A stretch of 64,000 nt of DNA from Kitasatospora sp. GAS204B (GCF_029892155.1 NZ_JARZAG010000015.1:62001-126000); one strand, 5' to 3'. Counted from the first letter of the stretch, positions 24,940 to 35,337 are shown. Translations and numbers: made by a program. The notes: generated by a model from the sequence alone, not told the origin.

Positions 24940-25319
24940 CCGACGCCCTGGAGCACCCGCTCAGCCGAGCGATAAAGCCGCTGCTGGACGCGGTCGGGGC
25001 GACCGCCCTCGACCTCGCCGAGGCGAAGCCGGACGACGTGGTCCTCGAGTGGGACGGCGAGGCGGCACTCGCCGTCCGCCTGCCCCACCTGAGCAGTGCG
25101 CTCGACCGGCTGCTGGCCGAGATGATCCGCCAGTTCGACGGCCGACCGCTCAGCGAGCTGGACCGGCTGGAGAAGCAGCGGGTCGTCGCCCTGCTGGAGG
25201 AGCGCGGCGCCTTCACCGTGCGACACGGTGTGGAAACCGTCGCCTCCGCGCTGGGCGTCAGCCGCTTCACGGTGTACAACTACCTCAACCGTCAGGTGGA
25301 CGGACCGAAGAGCGGCTGA
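24936..25319 (+). CDS. helix-turn-helix regulator with YheO-type (HTH_22) domain
   Basis: 127-residue protein. The C-terminal 55 residues match the YheO-like DNA-binding domain: ELDRLEKQRVVALLEERGAF, then VRHGVETVASALGVSRFTVYNYLNR, with the helix-turn-helix at ASALGVSRFTVYNYL. The N-terminal part is short and lacks the PAS-like sensor of full-length YheO/DcuR proteins; the partner protein encoded just upstream (GTGA overlap) may supply ligand sensing. Its position between hyi and uraD, both with TTCAAC boxes, makes it the best local candidate to bind those boxes alongside the AllR-type protein. That link is inferred. Confidence 0.72.
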   Translation: MTDALEHPLSRAIKPLLDAVGATALDLAEAKPDDVVLEWDGEAALAVRLPHLSSALDRLLAEMIRQFDGRPLSELDRLEKQRVVALLEERGAFTVRHGVETVASALGVSRFTVYNYLNRQVDGPKSG

Positions 25320-25430
25320 CACCCCGGCCGACCAGGCAATTCTCACCGAGGGACGAGTCCGGCACACTTGGCGGATCGCACACGAAAGCGGTCGGCGAGC
25401 ACCGGCGGTTCGAAACGTAACCACCAAGGC

Positions 25431-25471
25431 TTCAACAAAGTGTTGACGGCCGGAGGTGGTGGATCTAGCTT
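25431..25471 (+). promoter_or_regulatory. uraD promoter with overlapping TTCAAC-type operator
   Basis: TTGACG at 25443-25448 and TAGCTT at 25466-25471 are exactly 17 bases apart, 35 bases before the uraD start. The palindrome TTCAACAAAGTGTTGAC at 25431-25447 covers most of the -35 box, which fits repression. No TTCC-type box is seen here. Confidence 0.72.
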
Positions 25472-25505
25472 GTGCGGGTGGCACCACTCTTCAGGAGGTC
25501 CACCC

Positions 25506-26036
25506 GTGACCAACCACCCTCACGCGTCAGTTGACGCACCCGGCGCCCTCGGGGCGCTGGCGGCGGCCCCGGCCGCCGAGCTGGAGCGGACTCTGTTGGA
25601 GGTCTGCTCCAGCCCCACCTGGGCCGCCGCCGTCGCCGGCAGCCGGCCCTGGTCCGACCGCGACGCCCTGCTGGCCGCCAACGCGGCCGCCATGGCGGAC
25701 CTCGCGGTCACCGACCTGGACGACGCGATGGCCGGCCACGCCCGGATCGGCAAGCCCAGGACGGGCGACGCCACCTCGGAGCGCGAGCAGGCCGGCATCC
25801 ACGGAGTGGACCAGGCACTCCTCGATGAACTGCACGAGGCCAATGCCGCCTACGAGGCGAAGTTCGGCCACGTGTTCCTGATCTGCGCCACCGGGCGCAC
25901 CGCGGCCACCATGCTCGCCGCACTGCGCGAGCGCTTCCCGAACGACGCGGCCACCGAGGCCGAGATCGTCCGCGGCGAGCTGCGCAAGATCAACGACATC
26001 CGGCTCAACCGCCTGCTGGACGAGCCGGCCGTCTGA
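25506..26036 (+). CDS. uraD: 2-oxo-4-hydroxy-4-carboxy-5-ureidoimidazoline (OHCU) decarboxylase
   Basis: Decarboxylates OHCU to S-allantoin, the third step after urate oxidase. Seen in 176 residues: an all-helical fold with SSPTWAAAVAGSRPWSDRDAL, the catalytic-histidine region DAMAGHARIGKP near residue 80, EREQAGIHGVDQALLDEL, the signature YEAKFGHVFLICATGRTA, and the C-terminal ELRKINDIRLNRLL. The start is GTG 25506 with AGGAGG at 25493-25498. First gene of uraD-uraH-pucL. Confidence 0.95.
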   Translation: MTNHPHASVDAPGALGALAAAPAAELERTLLEVCSSPTWAAAVAGSRPWSDRDALLAANAAAMADLAVTDLDDAMAGHARIGKPRTGDATSEREQAGIHGVDQALLDELHEANAAYEAKFGHVFLICATGRTAATMLAALRERFPNDAATEAEIVRGELRKINDIRLNRLLDEPAV

Positions 26037-26117
26037 CCTACCGACGCACCGTCGGCCGGCTGTCGAACCATCAGCTGACGATCCGTCACTCCTGCCACCA
26101 GTAAGGTCACTTCCGCC

Positions 26118-26453
26118 ATGACTGGCATCTCCACCCACGTGCTCGACACCAGCCTCGGCCGCCCGGCCGAGGGTGTGCCGGTCGAGCTCGCACTCAACAC
26201 CGAGGGTGGCTGGACGGTGCTCGGCACCTCCGCCACGGACTCCGACGGCCGGGCCAAGGACCTGCCGGCCGTGGAGGCGGGCTCGGTCGTCCGGCTCCGC
26301 TTCGACACGGCGGCGTACTACGCCGCCAAGTCCAGCGAGACGCCGTTCTTCCCCGAGGTCTCGATCGTCTTCACGGTCGCGCCCGCGCAGCACCACTACC
26401 ACGTGCCGCTGCTGCTGAACCCCTTCGGATATTCCGTCTACCGCGGAAGCTAG
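26118..26453 (+). CDS. uraH: 5-hydroxyisourate hydrolase
   Basis: Transthyretin-related enzyme that hydrolyses 5-hydroxyisourate, the urate oxidase product, to OHCU. 111 residues, the usual size. Seen: N-terminal STHVLDTSLGRPAEGVPVEL with the catalytic histidine, TDSDGRAKDL, RLRFDTAAYY, FFPEVSIVF, and the HYHVPLLLNPFGYSVYRGS terminus; the YRGS tetrapeptide is diagnostic of the family. It lies between uraD (81-base gap) and urate oxidase (17-base gap). Confidence 0.97.
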   Translation: MTGISTHVLDTSLGRPAEGVPVELALNTEGGWTVLGTSATDSDGRAKDLPAVEAGSVVRLRFDTAAYYAAKSSETPFFPEVSIVFTVAPAQHHYHVPLLLNPFGYSVYRGS

Positions 26454-26470
26454 ACAGCAAGGAGCCGACG

Positions 26471-27391
26471 ATGGCCCACGTGCTCGGTCAGAACCAGTAC
26501 GGCAAGGCGGAGAACCGCATCGTCCGGGTCTACCGTGACAGCACCCGTCACGAGATCAAGGACCTGAACGTCTCGGTCGCCCTCCAGGGCGAGTTCGAGG
26601 ACGTCCACCTCACCGGCTCGAACGCCAACTGCCTGCCCACCGACACCACCAAGAACACCGTCTTCGCCTTCGCCAAGGAGCACGGCATCGAGTCGGCGGA
26701 GGCGTTCGGCATCACGCTGGCGCGCCACTTCGTCGACAACACCGAGCGTGGCGTGGTGCACAGCGCCCGGATCCGGATCGAGGAGTACACCTGGAACCGG
26801 ATCAAGACCCCGGACAACACCTCGCGTTTCATCGGCTCGGAGGAGGTCGGCCACTCCTTCGTCCGCGACGGCGGTGAGACCCGCACCACCGAGATCGTGT
26901 ACGACGGCGAGACCGTCCAGGTGATCTCCGGTCTCAAGGACCTGGTCGTGATGAACACGACCAACTCCGAGTTCTGGGGCTACATCAAGGACAAGTACAC
27001 CACCCTCCAGGAGGCGTACGACCGGATCCTTGCCACCCAGGTCACGGCGCGCTGGAAGTACTCCTACAGCGGCCGCGAGGACGAGGCCCAGCCGAACTGG
27101 AACCGCTCCTACCAGCACGTGCGCCGCCACATGCTGGAGGCCTTCGCCGAGACCTACTCCTACTCGCTGCAGCAGACCCTGCACGCGATGGGCACCCGGG
27201 TGCTGAACAACCGCGCCGAGGTGGACGAGGTCCGCCTGGAGCTGCCGAACAAGCACCACTTCCTGGTCGACCTGTCGCCCTTCGACCTCAAGAACGAGAA
27301 CGAGGTGTACTACGCCGCCGACCGGATGTACGGCCTGATCGAGGGCACCGTGCACCGCGACGGCGTCACCCCGGTCATCCCGGTCGTCTGA
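26471..27391 (+). CDS. pucL: urate oxidase (uricase)
   Basis: Cofactor-free oxidation of urate by O2 to 5-hydroxyisourate and hydrogen peroxide. Seen in 306 residues: two T-fold halves, with NQYGKAENRIVRVYRDS at the start, NCLPTDTTKNTVFAFAKEHG near residue 55 (the Lys-Thr pair of the catalytic site), SFVRDGGETRTTEIVYDG, and NKHHFLVDLSPFDLKNENEVY near residue 258 carrying the active-site Asn/His/His. AGGAGCC precedes the ATG. The peroxide it makes gives a reason for katA in the sister operon. Confidence 0.97.
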   Translation: MAHVLGQNQYGKAENRIVRVYRDSTRHEIKDLNVSVALQGEFEDVHLTGSNANCLPTDTTKNTVFAFAKEHGIESAEAFGITLARHFVDNTERGVVHSARIRIEEYTWNRIKTPDNTSRFIGSEEVGHSFVRDGGETRTTEIVYDGETVQVISGLKDLVVMNTTNSEFWGYIKDKYTTLQEAYDRILATQVTARWKYSYSGREDEAQPNWNRSYQHVRRHMLEAFAETYSYSLQQTLHAMGTRVLNNRAEVDEVRLELPNKHHFLVDLSPFDLKNENEVYYAADRMYGLIEGTVHRDGVTPVIPVV

Positions 27392-27419
27392 CACCTCCCG
27401 GCTCACGACCGGCCCCCCA

Positions 27420-27455
27420 CCCGAGGGATTCTCGCTCCGCCGTCCCGCCCTCGGG
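27420..27455. terminator. hairpin after urate oxidase
   Basis: CCCGAGGG at 27420-27427 pairs with CCCTCGGG at 27448-27455 over a 20-base loop, 28 bases past the urate oxidase stop. Weak to moderate terminator separating pucL from the deaminase gene. Confidence 0.4.
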
Positions 27456-27585
27456 ACCCCGGTACCGCTGACGGCGGTGACACCCTGGCCGGACCGCGCG
27501 GCCTGACGGCAGGCCTCCCGCCTCCCCGGCGCGCCGTCGGACCGCGCGGTCCCGCACAACGCCCCCCACTCCACAGGAGTCACCC

Positions 27586-28968
27586 ATGGCAGTCCAGCCC
27601 CCGCCCGCCGATCAGCGGATCGTGATCGAGAACGTCGCGATCGCCACGGTCGACGCCGCCGACACCGAGTACGCCCGCGGCCACGTGGTGATCAAGGGCA
27701 ACGTCATCGAGTCGGTCGGCGACGGCCCCGCGCCGCAGTGGCTGGACAACGTGGTACGCCGGATCAACGGCGAGGGGCACCTGGTCACCCCGGGCCTGGT
27801 CAACACCCACCACCACTTCTACCAGTGGATCACCCGCGGCCTGGCCCAGGACAACATCCTGTTCGACTGGCTGGTCGCGCTCTACCCGACCTGGGCCCGG
27901 ATCGACGACAAGCTGGTGCACGCCGCCACCCTCGGCTCGGCCGCCGCACTGCTCAAGTCCGGCTGCACCACCGCCTCGGACCACCACTACGTGTTCCCGA
28001 AGGACGGCGGCGACATCCTGGGCGCCTCGATCGAGGCCGTCCAGTCGCTCGGCATGCGCTTCACCGCGCTGCGCGGCTCGATGGACCGCAGCAAGAAGGA
28101 CGGCGGCCTGCCGCCGGACCACGCGGTGGAGACCACCGAGGACATCCTGATCGCCTCCGAGGCGGCCGTGGACACCTACCACGACGCCTCGTTCGGCTCG
28201 ATGCTGCACGTCGCCATCGCGCCCTGCTCGCCGTTCTCGGTCTCCACCGAACTGATGCGCGAGGCCGCCGTGCTGGCCCGCCGCAAGGGCGTTCGGCTGC
28301 ACACCCACGGCTCCGAGACGGCCGAGGAGGAGCAGTTCTGCAAGGAGCTGTTCGGCATGGGCCCCACCGACTACTTCGAGTCGACCGGCTGGCTGGGCGA
28401 GGACGTCTGGATGGCGCACTGCGTCCACATGAACGACTCCGACATCGCCAAGTTCGCCGAGACCGGCACCGGTGTGGCGCACTGCCCCTCCTCCAACGCG
28501 CGCCTGGCGGCCGGCATCGCCCGGGTCCCGGACATGCTGAAGGCCGGCGTCCCGGTGGGTCTGGGCGTGGACGGCACCGCCTCCAACGAGTCCGGCGAGC
28601 TGGGCACCGAGCTGCGCAACGCGCTGCTGATCAACCGGCTGCACGGCCGCCCCGACGCGCTGACCGCGCGCGGCGCGCTGCGCCTGGGCACCATGGGCGG
28701 CGCCCGGGTGCTGGGCCGGCAGCACGAGATCGGCTCGATCGAGGTGGGCAAGCTCGCCGACCTGGCGCTCTGGAAGGTCGACGGGATCATGCACTCCTCG
28801 ATCGCCGACCCGGTGGCCGCGCTGACGCTGGGCGCGCTGCCGCCGCTGGCCGCGCTCTTCGTCAACGGCAACGCGGTGGTGGAGAAGGGCAACCTGACGA
28901 CCGCCAACGAGGACCAGATCGCCCTGGCCTGCGCCCGCGCCGCCAAGGAGCTGGCCGCCCGCGGCTGA
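27586..28968 (+). CDS. 8-oxoguanine deaminase (amidohydrolase)
   Basis: Metal-dependent deaminase of the guanine deaminase/TrzN branch, converting 8-oxoguanine to urate and ammonia (known activity of close family members). Seen in 460 residues: LVTPGLVNTHHHFYQWITRG near residue 65 with the metal HxH, the signature CTTASDHHYVFP near residue 128, GVRLHTHGSETAEEE near residue 230, MAHCVHMND near residue 277, and the aspartate in VGLGVDGTASNESGE near residue 325. ATG 27586 follows CAGGAG. It feeds urate into the same pathway, which explains its position after urate oxidase. Plain guanine as substrate is less likely but not excluded. Confidence 0.88.
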   Translation: MAVQPPPADQRIVIENVAIATVDAADTEYARGHVVIKGNVIESVGDGPAPQWLDNVVRRINGEGHLVTPGLVNTHHHFYQWITRGLAQDNILFDWLVALYPTWARIDDKLVHAATLGSAAALLKSGCTTASDHHYVFPKDGGDILGASIEAVQSLGMRFTALRGSMDRSKKDGGLPPDHAVETTEDILIASEAAVDTYHDASFGSMLHVAIAPCSPFSVSTELMREAAVLARRKGVRLHTHGSETAEEEQFCKELFGMGPTDYFESTGWLGEDVWMAHCVHMNDSDIAKFAETGTGVAHCPSSNARLAAGIARVPDMLKAGVPVGLGVDGTASNESGELGTELRNALLINRLHGRPDALTARGALRLGTMGGARVLGRQHEIGSIEVGKLADLALWKVDGIMHSSIADPVAALTLGALPPLAALFVNGNAVVEKGNLTTANEDQIALACARAAKELAARG

Positions 28969-29069
28969 CCGCCACTCAGCAGGCTCCCAGCTAAATCCCC
29001 CAGACTCCGGGCCGCCCAGGGACGGTGCGTGACCCGGACTCCGGACGACCGTCAGGTCGGCCGGAACGC

Positions 29070-29100
29070 AGCCCCGGACCCACGGCGAGGGTCCGGGGCT
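29070..29100. terminator. 12-bp hairpin after the deaminase gene
   Basis: AGCCCCGGACCC at 29070-29081 pairs exactly with 29089-29100 across a 7-base loop, about 100 bases after the deaminase stop. Good terminator candidate. Confidence 0.7.
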
Positions 29101-29188
29101 GTGGCGTACCGTGCGGGACGGCACCGTAGGTTACTGCTACTCAGCCCAGCTGACCGCACACCGCTCCTCGACGGCCGAAAGAGACCAT

Positions 29189-30829
29189 ATGACCACCGTG
29201 GGGTCGGCGATTCCCGCTGCCCGCCTGCCCGCCGCACTGCGCCACCCGGTGTTCGCCGCCACCCTGCTGGCCGCTGTGCTGCACCTGATCTGGGCCGTCG
29301 CCCTGGCCAACGACGCGGGCGATCTGGCCGCCCAGTACGCCTGGACCGAGTTCACCCGCCAGCACCCGGACGCGGCCTACAACCTGTCCTGGTACGGCGG
29401 GATGCACACCGCCTCGTACAGCGTGCTGTCGCCCTATCTGATGGGCCTGCTGGGAGTCAGGACCACCGGCATGCTGGTCGGCACCGCCTCCGCGGCGCTG
29501 GCCGCCACCCTGCTGACCCGCTCGGGTCTGCGGCGGCCGCTGGCCCCCGCGCTGTGGACGGCGTTCGCCCTCTGGTGTGACGTCGCCTCAGGACGGGTGA
29601 CTTTCGCGATCGGGGTGGCCTTCGGTCTGGCGGCCACCGTGCTGGCCGTCGACCGCGGCGGCCCGCGGCGGCTGCGCGGCACCTGGCTCTTCGCGCTGGC
29701 GGCGCTGGCCACCATGGGCAGTCCGGTGGTCGGTCTCTTCCTGGAAGTGCTGGCCGCCGCGCTCTTCCTGACCGGGCGTCGCCGGGAGAGCTGTCCGCTG
29801 GCGGCGGCCCCGGTCCTGGTGGTGGCCGGCACCTCGGTGCTCTTCCCGTTCTACGGGGTGCAGCCCTTCGACTGGTGGGCGGCCGCGCCGGTGGTGGCGG
29901 CCGCGCTCGCGGTGGCCCTGCTGGTGCCGGGCGACTGGCTCGCGGTGCGGCGCGGGGCGCTGGTCTACTCGGCCGGGGTGGTGCTGGTCTGGCTGATCCC
30001 CTCGCCGGTGGGCAGCAACGTGGAGCGGCTCAGCCTGCTCTTCGCCGGCACCGTGCTGCTCGCGGTGCTGCTGAACGTCCGGCTGGCCCGGCGTCGGTCG
30101 CTGCTGGTGGGGGTCGCCTTCATCTCGGTGGCCGCCTGGCTGGCCGGGCGGACGCTGGGCGACCTGCTGGTGACCGTGCCGGTGGCCAGGGCGGCCTCCG
30201 ACGGCAAGGCGCTGATCAACGAGTTGCACACGGTCGGCGCGGACCGCACCCGGGTGGAGGTGGTCCCGCTCGCCTCGCACTGGGAGGCCAGCGGGGTGGC
30301 CCCGTACGTGGACCTGGCCCGTGGCTGGAACCGGCAGACGGACGTCACCCGCAACCCGCTCTTCTACGCCGACAAGCTGGCCCCGAGCGACTACCACGCC
30401 TGGCTGCAGCGCTGGGGCGTCGGCTATGTGGCGCTCTCCAGCGACAAGCCGGACGACGCGGCGAAGGAGGAGGCGGCGCTGGTCGCCGCCGGGCAGCCCT
30501 GGCTGGACCCGATCTGGCAGCACGGCAGTTGGCGGCTGTACCAGGTCACCGACGCCACCCCGCTGGCCGCGCCGCCCGCCGTGGTGCAGCAGGCCGGCCC
30601 CGCGGCGCTGACCGTCCAGGTGCCCAGCGCGGGCTCGGTCCACCTGCTGCTGCCCTGGTCGCCGTGGCTGGGCATCGCGGGCGACCAGGGCGACGCGAAC
30701 GGCTGCCTGGCCCAGCAGGGCGAGTGGACGGTGCTCTACGCGCCGGCCCCCGGCACCTACCGGATCACCGGGAAGTACTCGTTCGACCGGGGCAACCCGT
30801 GCCCGTCGGGCCTGGCCAAGGCGCGCTGA
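29189..30829 (+). CDS. multi-pass membrane protein with C-terminal extracytoplasmic domain
   Basis: 546-residue integral membrane protein, unrecognised function. Seen: about ten hydrophobic segments in the first 360 residues (for example FAATLLAAVLHLIWAVALA and VVAAALAVALLVPGDWLAV), then a soluble domain of about 190 residues with HWEASGVAPYVDLARGWNRQ and WLQRWGVGYVALSSDKPDDA. The loop after the first span, WTEFTRQHPDAAYNLSWYGG, and the overall shape recall GT-C-type or YfhO/PTPS-related membrane proteins, but no catalytic motif is certain. ATG 29189 has GAAAGAG upstream. It interrupts the purine block and ends at a strong convergent terminator, so no functional tie to purines is shown. Confidence 0.75.
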   Translation: MTTVGSAIPAARLPAALRHPVFAATLLAAVLHLIWAVALANDAGDLAAQYAWTEFTRQHPDAAYNLSWYGGMHTASYSVLSPYLMGLLGVRTTGMLVGTASAALAATLLTRSGLRRPLAPALWTAFALWCDVASGRVTFAIGVAFGLAATVLAVDRGGPRRLRGTWLFALAALATMGSPVVGLFLEVLAAALFLTGRRRESCPLAAAPVLVVAGTSVLFPFYGVQPFDWWAAAPVVAAALAVALLVPGDWLAVRRGALVYSAGVVLVWLIPSPVGSNVERLSLLFAGTVLLAVLLNVRLARRRSLLVGVAFISVAAWLAGRTLGDLLVTVPVARAASDGKALINELHTVGADRTRVEVVPLASHWEASGVAPYVDLARGWNRQTDVTRNPLFYADKLAPSDYHAWLQRWGVGYVALSSDKPDDAAKEEAALVAAGQPWLDPIWQHGSWRLYQVTDATPLAAPPAVVQQAGPAALTVQVPSAGSVHLLLPWSPWLGIAGDQGDANGCLAQQGEWTVLYAPAPGTYRITGKYSFDRGNPCPSGLAKAR

Positions 30830-30853
30830 GCCGCACCGAACCACGCACGGCCA

Positions 30854-30892
30854 GAAGGCCCGTCGACTCCCCCGGGAGGTCGACGGGCCTTC
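30854..30892. terminator. 14-bp hairpin between the membrane-protein gene and gcl
   Basis: GAAGGCCCGTCGAC at 30854-30867 pairs exactly with 30879-30892 and is followed by GGCTTTCG. It separates convergent genes and can serve both. Confidence 0.85.
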
Positions 30893-30954
30893 GGCTTTCG
30901 CTCGGTCGGACTTTCAGCCAGAGCTTCCAGTCCGACCTTCGATCAGATCCTCGA

Positions 30955-32742
<1,788 letters not shown>

Positions 32743-32767
32743 CGGGGTACTCCTGCGGGTCGGCTCT

Positions 32768-32873
32768 TATTCCACAATACGGAATATTGCTTTTAGGATG
32801 CGAAATAAAAGGTAGGCGGCGGCCCGACGGGGCGTCAAGGGTTCCGAGCACCCATCTTCAACAACTCGTTGAA
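32768..32873 (-). promoter_or_regulatory. gcl promoter with TTCAAC and TTCC operators
   Basis: Minus-strand -35 TTGACG (32838-32833) and -10 TACCTT (32814-32809) are 18 bases apart. The perfect palindrome TTCAACAACTCGTTGAA at 32857-32873 lies 18 bases upstream of the -35. The palindrome TATTCCACAATACGGAATA at 32768-32786 lies downstream of the start point, 46 bases from the -35. Same order as at hyi, so the two boxes probably have different roles: the first could bind an activator or distal repressor, the second is placed as a road-block. Confidence 0.7.
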
Positions 32874-33006
32874 TCCGTGGCTATTGGCGATCCACCCAGC
32901 GCAGCCCCCGCGACCAGCCGACTCTTCGGAGCGAACACACCATTCGTATACGCACCCCTGGGGTGTGGTGGGCCCCCGATCCACCCCGAGGCCCGCTGGC
33001 AGGCCA

Positions 33007-33053
33007 ACGGCCACCAGCGACCCGGTCATGGTGCCCGGGTCGCTGGTGGCCGT
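33007..33053. terminator. 19-bp perfect hairpin downstream of the allophanate-hydrolase-like gene
   Basis: Arms 33007-33025 and 33035-33053 are exact complements (ACGGCCACCAGCGACCCGG on the left) with a 9-base loop, 17 bases past the minus-strand stop at 33070. Strong terminator that protects the gcl regulatory region from read-through. Confidence 0.85.
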
Positions 33054-33069
33054 ACTGGTGGTCAGGGGG

Positions 33070-33459
33070 TCAGAAGGTGCGCCCCAGCGTGGCCAGGTAG
33101 GCGCGCCAGCCGCCGAACTCGGTGATCTCGCGGTGGACGCCACGCTCCAGCTCGCCGCGGGCCAGCACCATCGAGAAGCAGGCGCTGCCGTCCGCCAGCT
33201 TGATCACGCCGAACTCGAGCTCTCGCGGCTCGCCCGGGAGCAGCTCGTCCCGCAGGAGCTCCAGGCTCACCTCGTACAGCTCGCCCTCGATCGCGGTGTC
33301 CGCCTTCGGGTCGGGCAGCACGCCCGGGCAGACGTCGCGGATGGAGAAGAAGCGGTGGCCGGGCGCGGTGCGGACCACGCCGAGGAAGGGGGCGTCGGCG
33401 ACCAGCGGGTGGAACTCGCCGCCGCGCATCGCCTGGCCGTTGAGGAACATCCGGACCAT
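33070..33459 (-). CDS. allophanate hydrolase C-domain-like (AtzF/gamma-glutamylcyclotransferase fold) protein
   Basis: 129-residue stand-alone homologue of the C-terminal domain of allophanate hydrolase. Seen: MVRMFLNGQAMRGGEFHPLV at the start, APGHRFFSIRDVCPGVLPDP, the central IEGELYEVSLELLRDELLPGEP and EFGVIKLADGSACFSMVL, the layout of this small beta-rich family. In AtzF this domain decarboxylates N-carboxycarbamate after the amidase step. Its position behind malate synthase (82-base gap) in a block that releases urea nitrogen hints at a role near ureidoglycolate or urea, but no activity is proven for the free-standing form. Confidence 0.72.
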   Translation of the reverse strand: MVRMFLNGQAMRGGEFHPLVADAPFLGVVRTAPGHRFFSIRDVCPGVLPDPKADTAIEGELYEVSLELLRDELLPGEPRELEFGVIKLADGSACFSMVLARGELERGVHREITEFGGWRAYLATLGRTF

Positions 33460-33541
33460 GGGTGGAGCCTTTCTGGAAGGACGTGCATGGTCCACCGGGG
33501 CGTGTTCGCTCCGGTGGACCGTACGAAACGGCAGTAAGTGC

Positions 33542-35191
33542 TCAGCCGAGCAGTGCGTAGCCTGGCAGCGTCAGGAAGTCGACGAAGTCCTCGGCGAGCG
33601 AGACCTGCTCGAAGAGGTCGCGCGCCTCGGTCCACCGGCCGGCCGCGTACGCCTCGTCACCCAGCTCGGCCTTGATCACCGCGAGTTCCTCGGCGACCAG
33701 GCGGCGGGTCAGCTCGGCGGTGGCCTTCTCCCCGGTGTCGGCGAGCACCACGCCGTTGTGGATCCACTGCCAGATCTGCGAGCGGGAGATCTCGGCGGTG
33801 GCCGCGTCCTCCATCATGTTGAAGATGCCGACCGCGCCCAGTCCGCGCAGCCAGGCCTCGCAGTAGCGCAGGCCCACGGCGACCGCGTTCCGCAGACCGG
33901 CCTCGGTGCAGGAGCCGCCCGCGCCGGCGATGTCCAGCAGCTGAGCGGCCGTCACCTGCCCGGCGGAGCCGGGGTTCTCCTTCTGGTGGGGCCGCTCGCC
34001 GAGCACCGCGTCGAAGCAGGCGCGGGCGACCGGCACCAGGTCGGGGTGGGCGACCCAGGAGCCGTCGAAGCCGCCGGCGGCCTCGCGCTCCTTGTCCGCC
34101 CGGACCTTGACCAGCGCGGCCGCGTTGACCTCGGGGTCCTTGCGGCTCGGGATGAAGGCGGCCATCCCGCCGATCGCGTGCGCGCCGCGCCGGTGGCAGG
34201 TCTGCACCAGCAGGCCGGCGTAGGCGGCCATGAACGGCGAGGTCATGCCCACGCTGTTGCGGTCGGGCAGGATGAAGCGCTCGCCGGCGTCCCGGAAGTT
34301 CTTGACGATCGAGAAGAGGTAGTCCCAGCGGCCCGCGTTCAGCCCGGCTGCGTGGTCGCGCAGCTCGTAGAGGATCTCCTCCATCTCGAAGGCGGCCAGG
34401 ATCGTCTCGATCAGCACGGTGGCCCGGATGGTGCCGTGCTCGATGCCCAACTGCTCCTGGGCGTAGGTGAAGACGTCGTTCCAGAGGCGCGCCTCCAGGT
34501 GGCTCTCGGTCTTCGGGAGGTAGAAGTAGGGCCCGGAGTTGGGGTCCTGCGCTCCCTTGGCGAGCAGCCGCGCGGCATTGTGGAAGAAGTAGAGCCCGAA
34601 GTCGAAGAACGCGCCGGCCACCGGCACGCCGTCCACCATCAGGTGGTTCTCGTCCAGGTGCCAGCCGCGCGGGCGGACCACCACGGTGGCGAGTTCGGCG
34701 GCGGGCTTGAGCCGGTACTCCTTGCCCTCGGGCGAGGTGAAGTCGATCCGGCCCTCGAAGGCGTCGATCAGGTTGACCTGCCCGGAGACCACCGACTGCC
34801 AGGTGGGCGAGGTGGCGTCCTCGAAGTCGGCCAGCCAGACCTTCGCGCCGGAGTTGAGCGCGTTGATCACCATCTTGCGGTCGGTCGGGCCGGTGATCTC
34901 CACTCGGCGGTCCTGCAGCGCCCGGGGGGCCGGGGCGACCTGCCAGTCCGCAGCGCGGATCTCGGCGGTCTCGGGCAGGAAGTCGAGGGTCCCGGCCTTG
35001 GCGATCTCGGCCCGACGGGTGTGGCGTCGGGCGAGGAGTTCCTGCCGGCGGCTCTCGAAGGTCCGATGGAGGCCCACGACGAACGCGACCGCCTCGGGCG
35101 TGAGCACCTCCTCCGCACGGGGGACGCGCGGACCGGCGACAGTGACGACCGGAGCGGCGGAAGTACCGACGGGTCCCTGGTCTGCAGCCAT
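33542..35191 (-). CDS. aceB: malate synthase A
   Basis: Condenses glyoxylate with acetyl-CoA to malate. 549 residues, the A isoform size. Seen: the N-terminal LTPEAVAFVVGLHRTFESRR, VWLADFEDATSPTWQSV near residue 110, RPRGWHLDENHLMVDG near residue 175 with the catalytic Arg, LPKTESHLEARLWNDVF near residue 230 with the metal Glu, GRWDYLFSIVKNFRD near residue 275 with the metal Asp, and CYEAWLRG-like QASQ region near the C-terminus with the catalytic Asp. It is the other exit for glyoxylate from allantoin, besides Gcl. Divergent from allR, with shared control DNA. Confidence 0.96.
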   Translation of the reverse strand: MAADQGPVGTSAAPVVTVAGPRVPRAEEVLTPEAVAFVVGLHRTFESRRQELLARRHTRRAEIAKAGTLDFLPETAEIRAADWQVAPAPRALQDRRVEITGPTDRKMVINALNSGAKVWLADFEDATSPTWQSVVSGQVNLIDAFEGRIDFTSPEGKEYRLKPAAELATVVVRPRGWHLDENHLMVDGVPVAGAFFDFGLYFFHNAARLLAKGAQDPNSGPYFYLPKTESHLEARLWNDVFTYAQEQLGIEHGTIRATVLIETILAAFEMEEILYELRDHAAGLNAGRWDYLFSIVKNFRDAGERFILPDRNSVGMTSPFMAAYAGLLVQTCHRRGAHAIGGMAAFIPSRKDPEVNAAALVKVRADKEREAAGGFDGSWVAHPDLVPVARACFDAVLGERPHQKENPGSAGQVTAAQLLDIAGAGGSCTEAGLRNAVAVGLRYCEAWLRGLGAVGIFNMMEDAATAEISRSQIWQWIHNGVVLADTGEKATAELTRRLVAEELAVIKAELGDEAYAAGRWTEARDLFEQVSLAEDFVDFLTLPGYALLG

Positions 35192-35282
35192 GGGCAGGAC
35201 ACTCCTTGAACGGTAGAACCTGTGTAGGGAGCTCCGGTAGGGGCTTCCCTCATCTGATCTGACCCACCTACTGGCGAGTTCG

Positions 35283-35337
35283 ATTCTGTAAGGTGGACAC
35301 TAGTTTCCGCGATACAGAATTTCAACGGTTTGTTGAG
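35283..35337. promoter_or_regulatory. aceB/allR divergent region with aceB promoter and both operator types
   Basis: Minus-strand aceB promoter: -35 TTGAAA (35325-35320) and -10 TAGTGT (35302-35297), 17 bases apart. The TTCAAC palindrome TTCAACGGTTTGTTGAG at 35321-35337 overlaps the -35. A TTCC-type box TTTCCGCGATACAGAAT at 35304-35320 lies between -35 and -10, and a weaker copy ATTCTGTAAGGTGGACA at 35283-35299 overlaps the -10. Binding of either protein would block aceB and may also tune allR. Confidence 0.7.
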
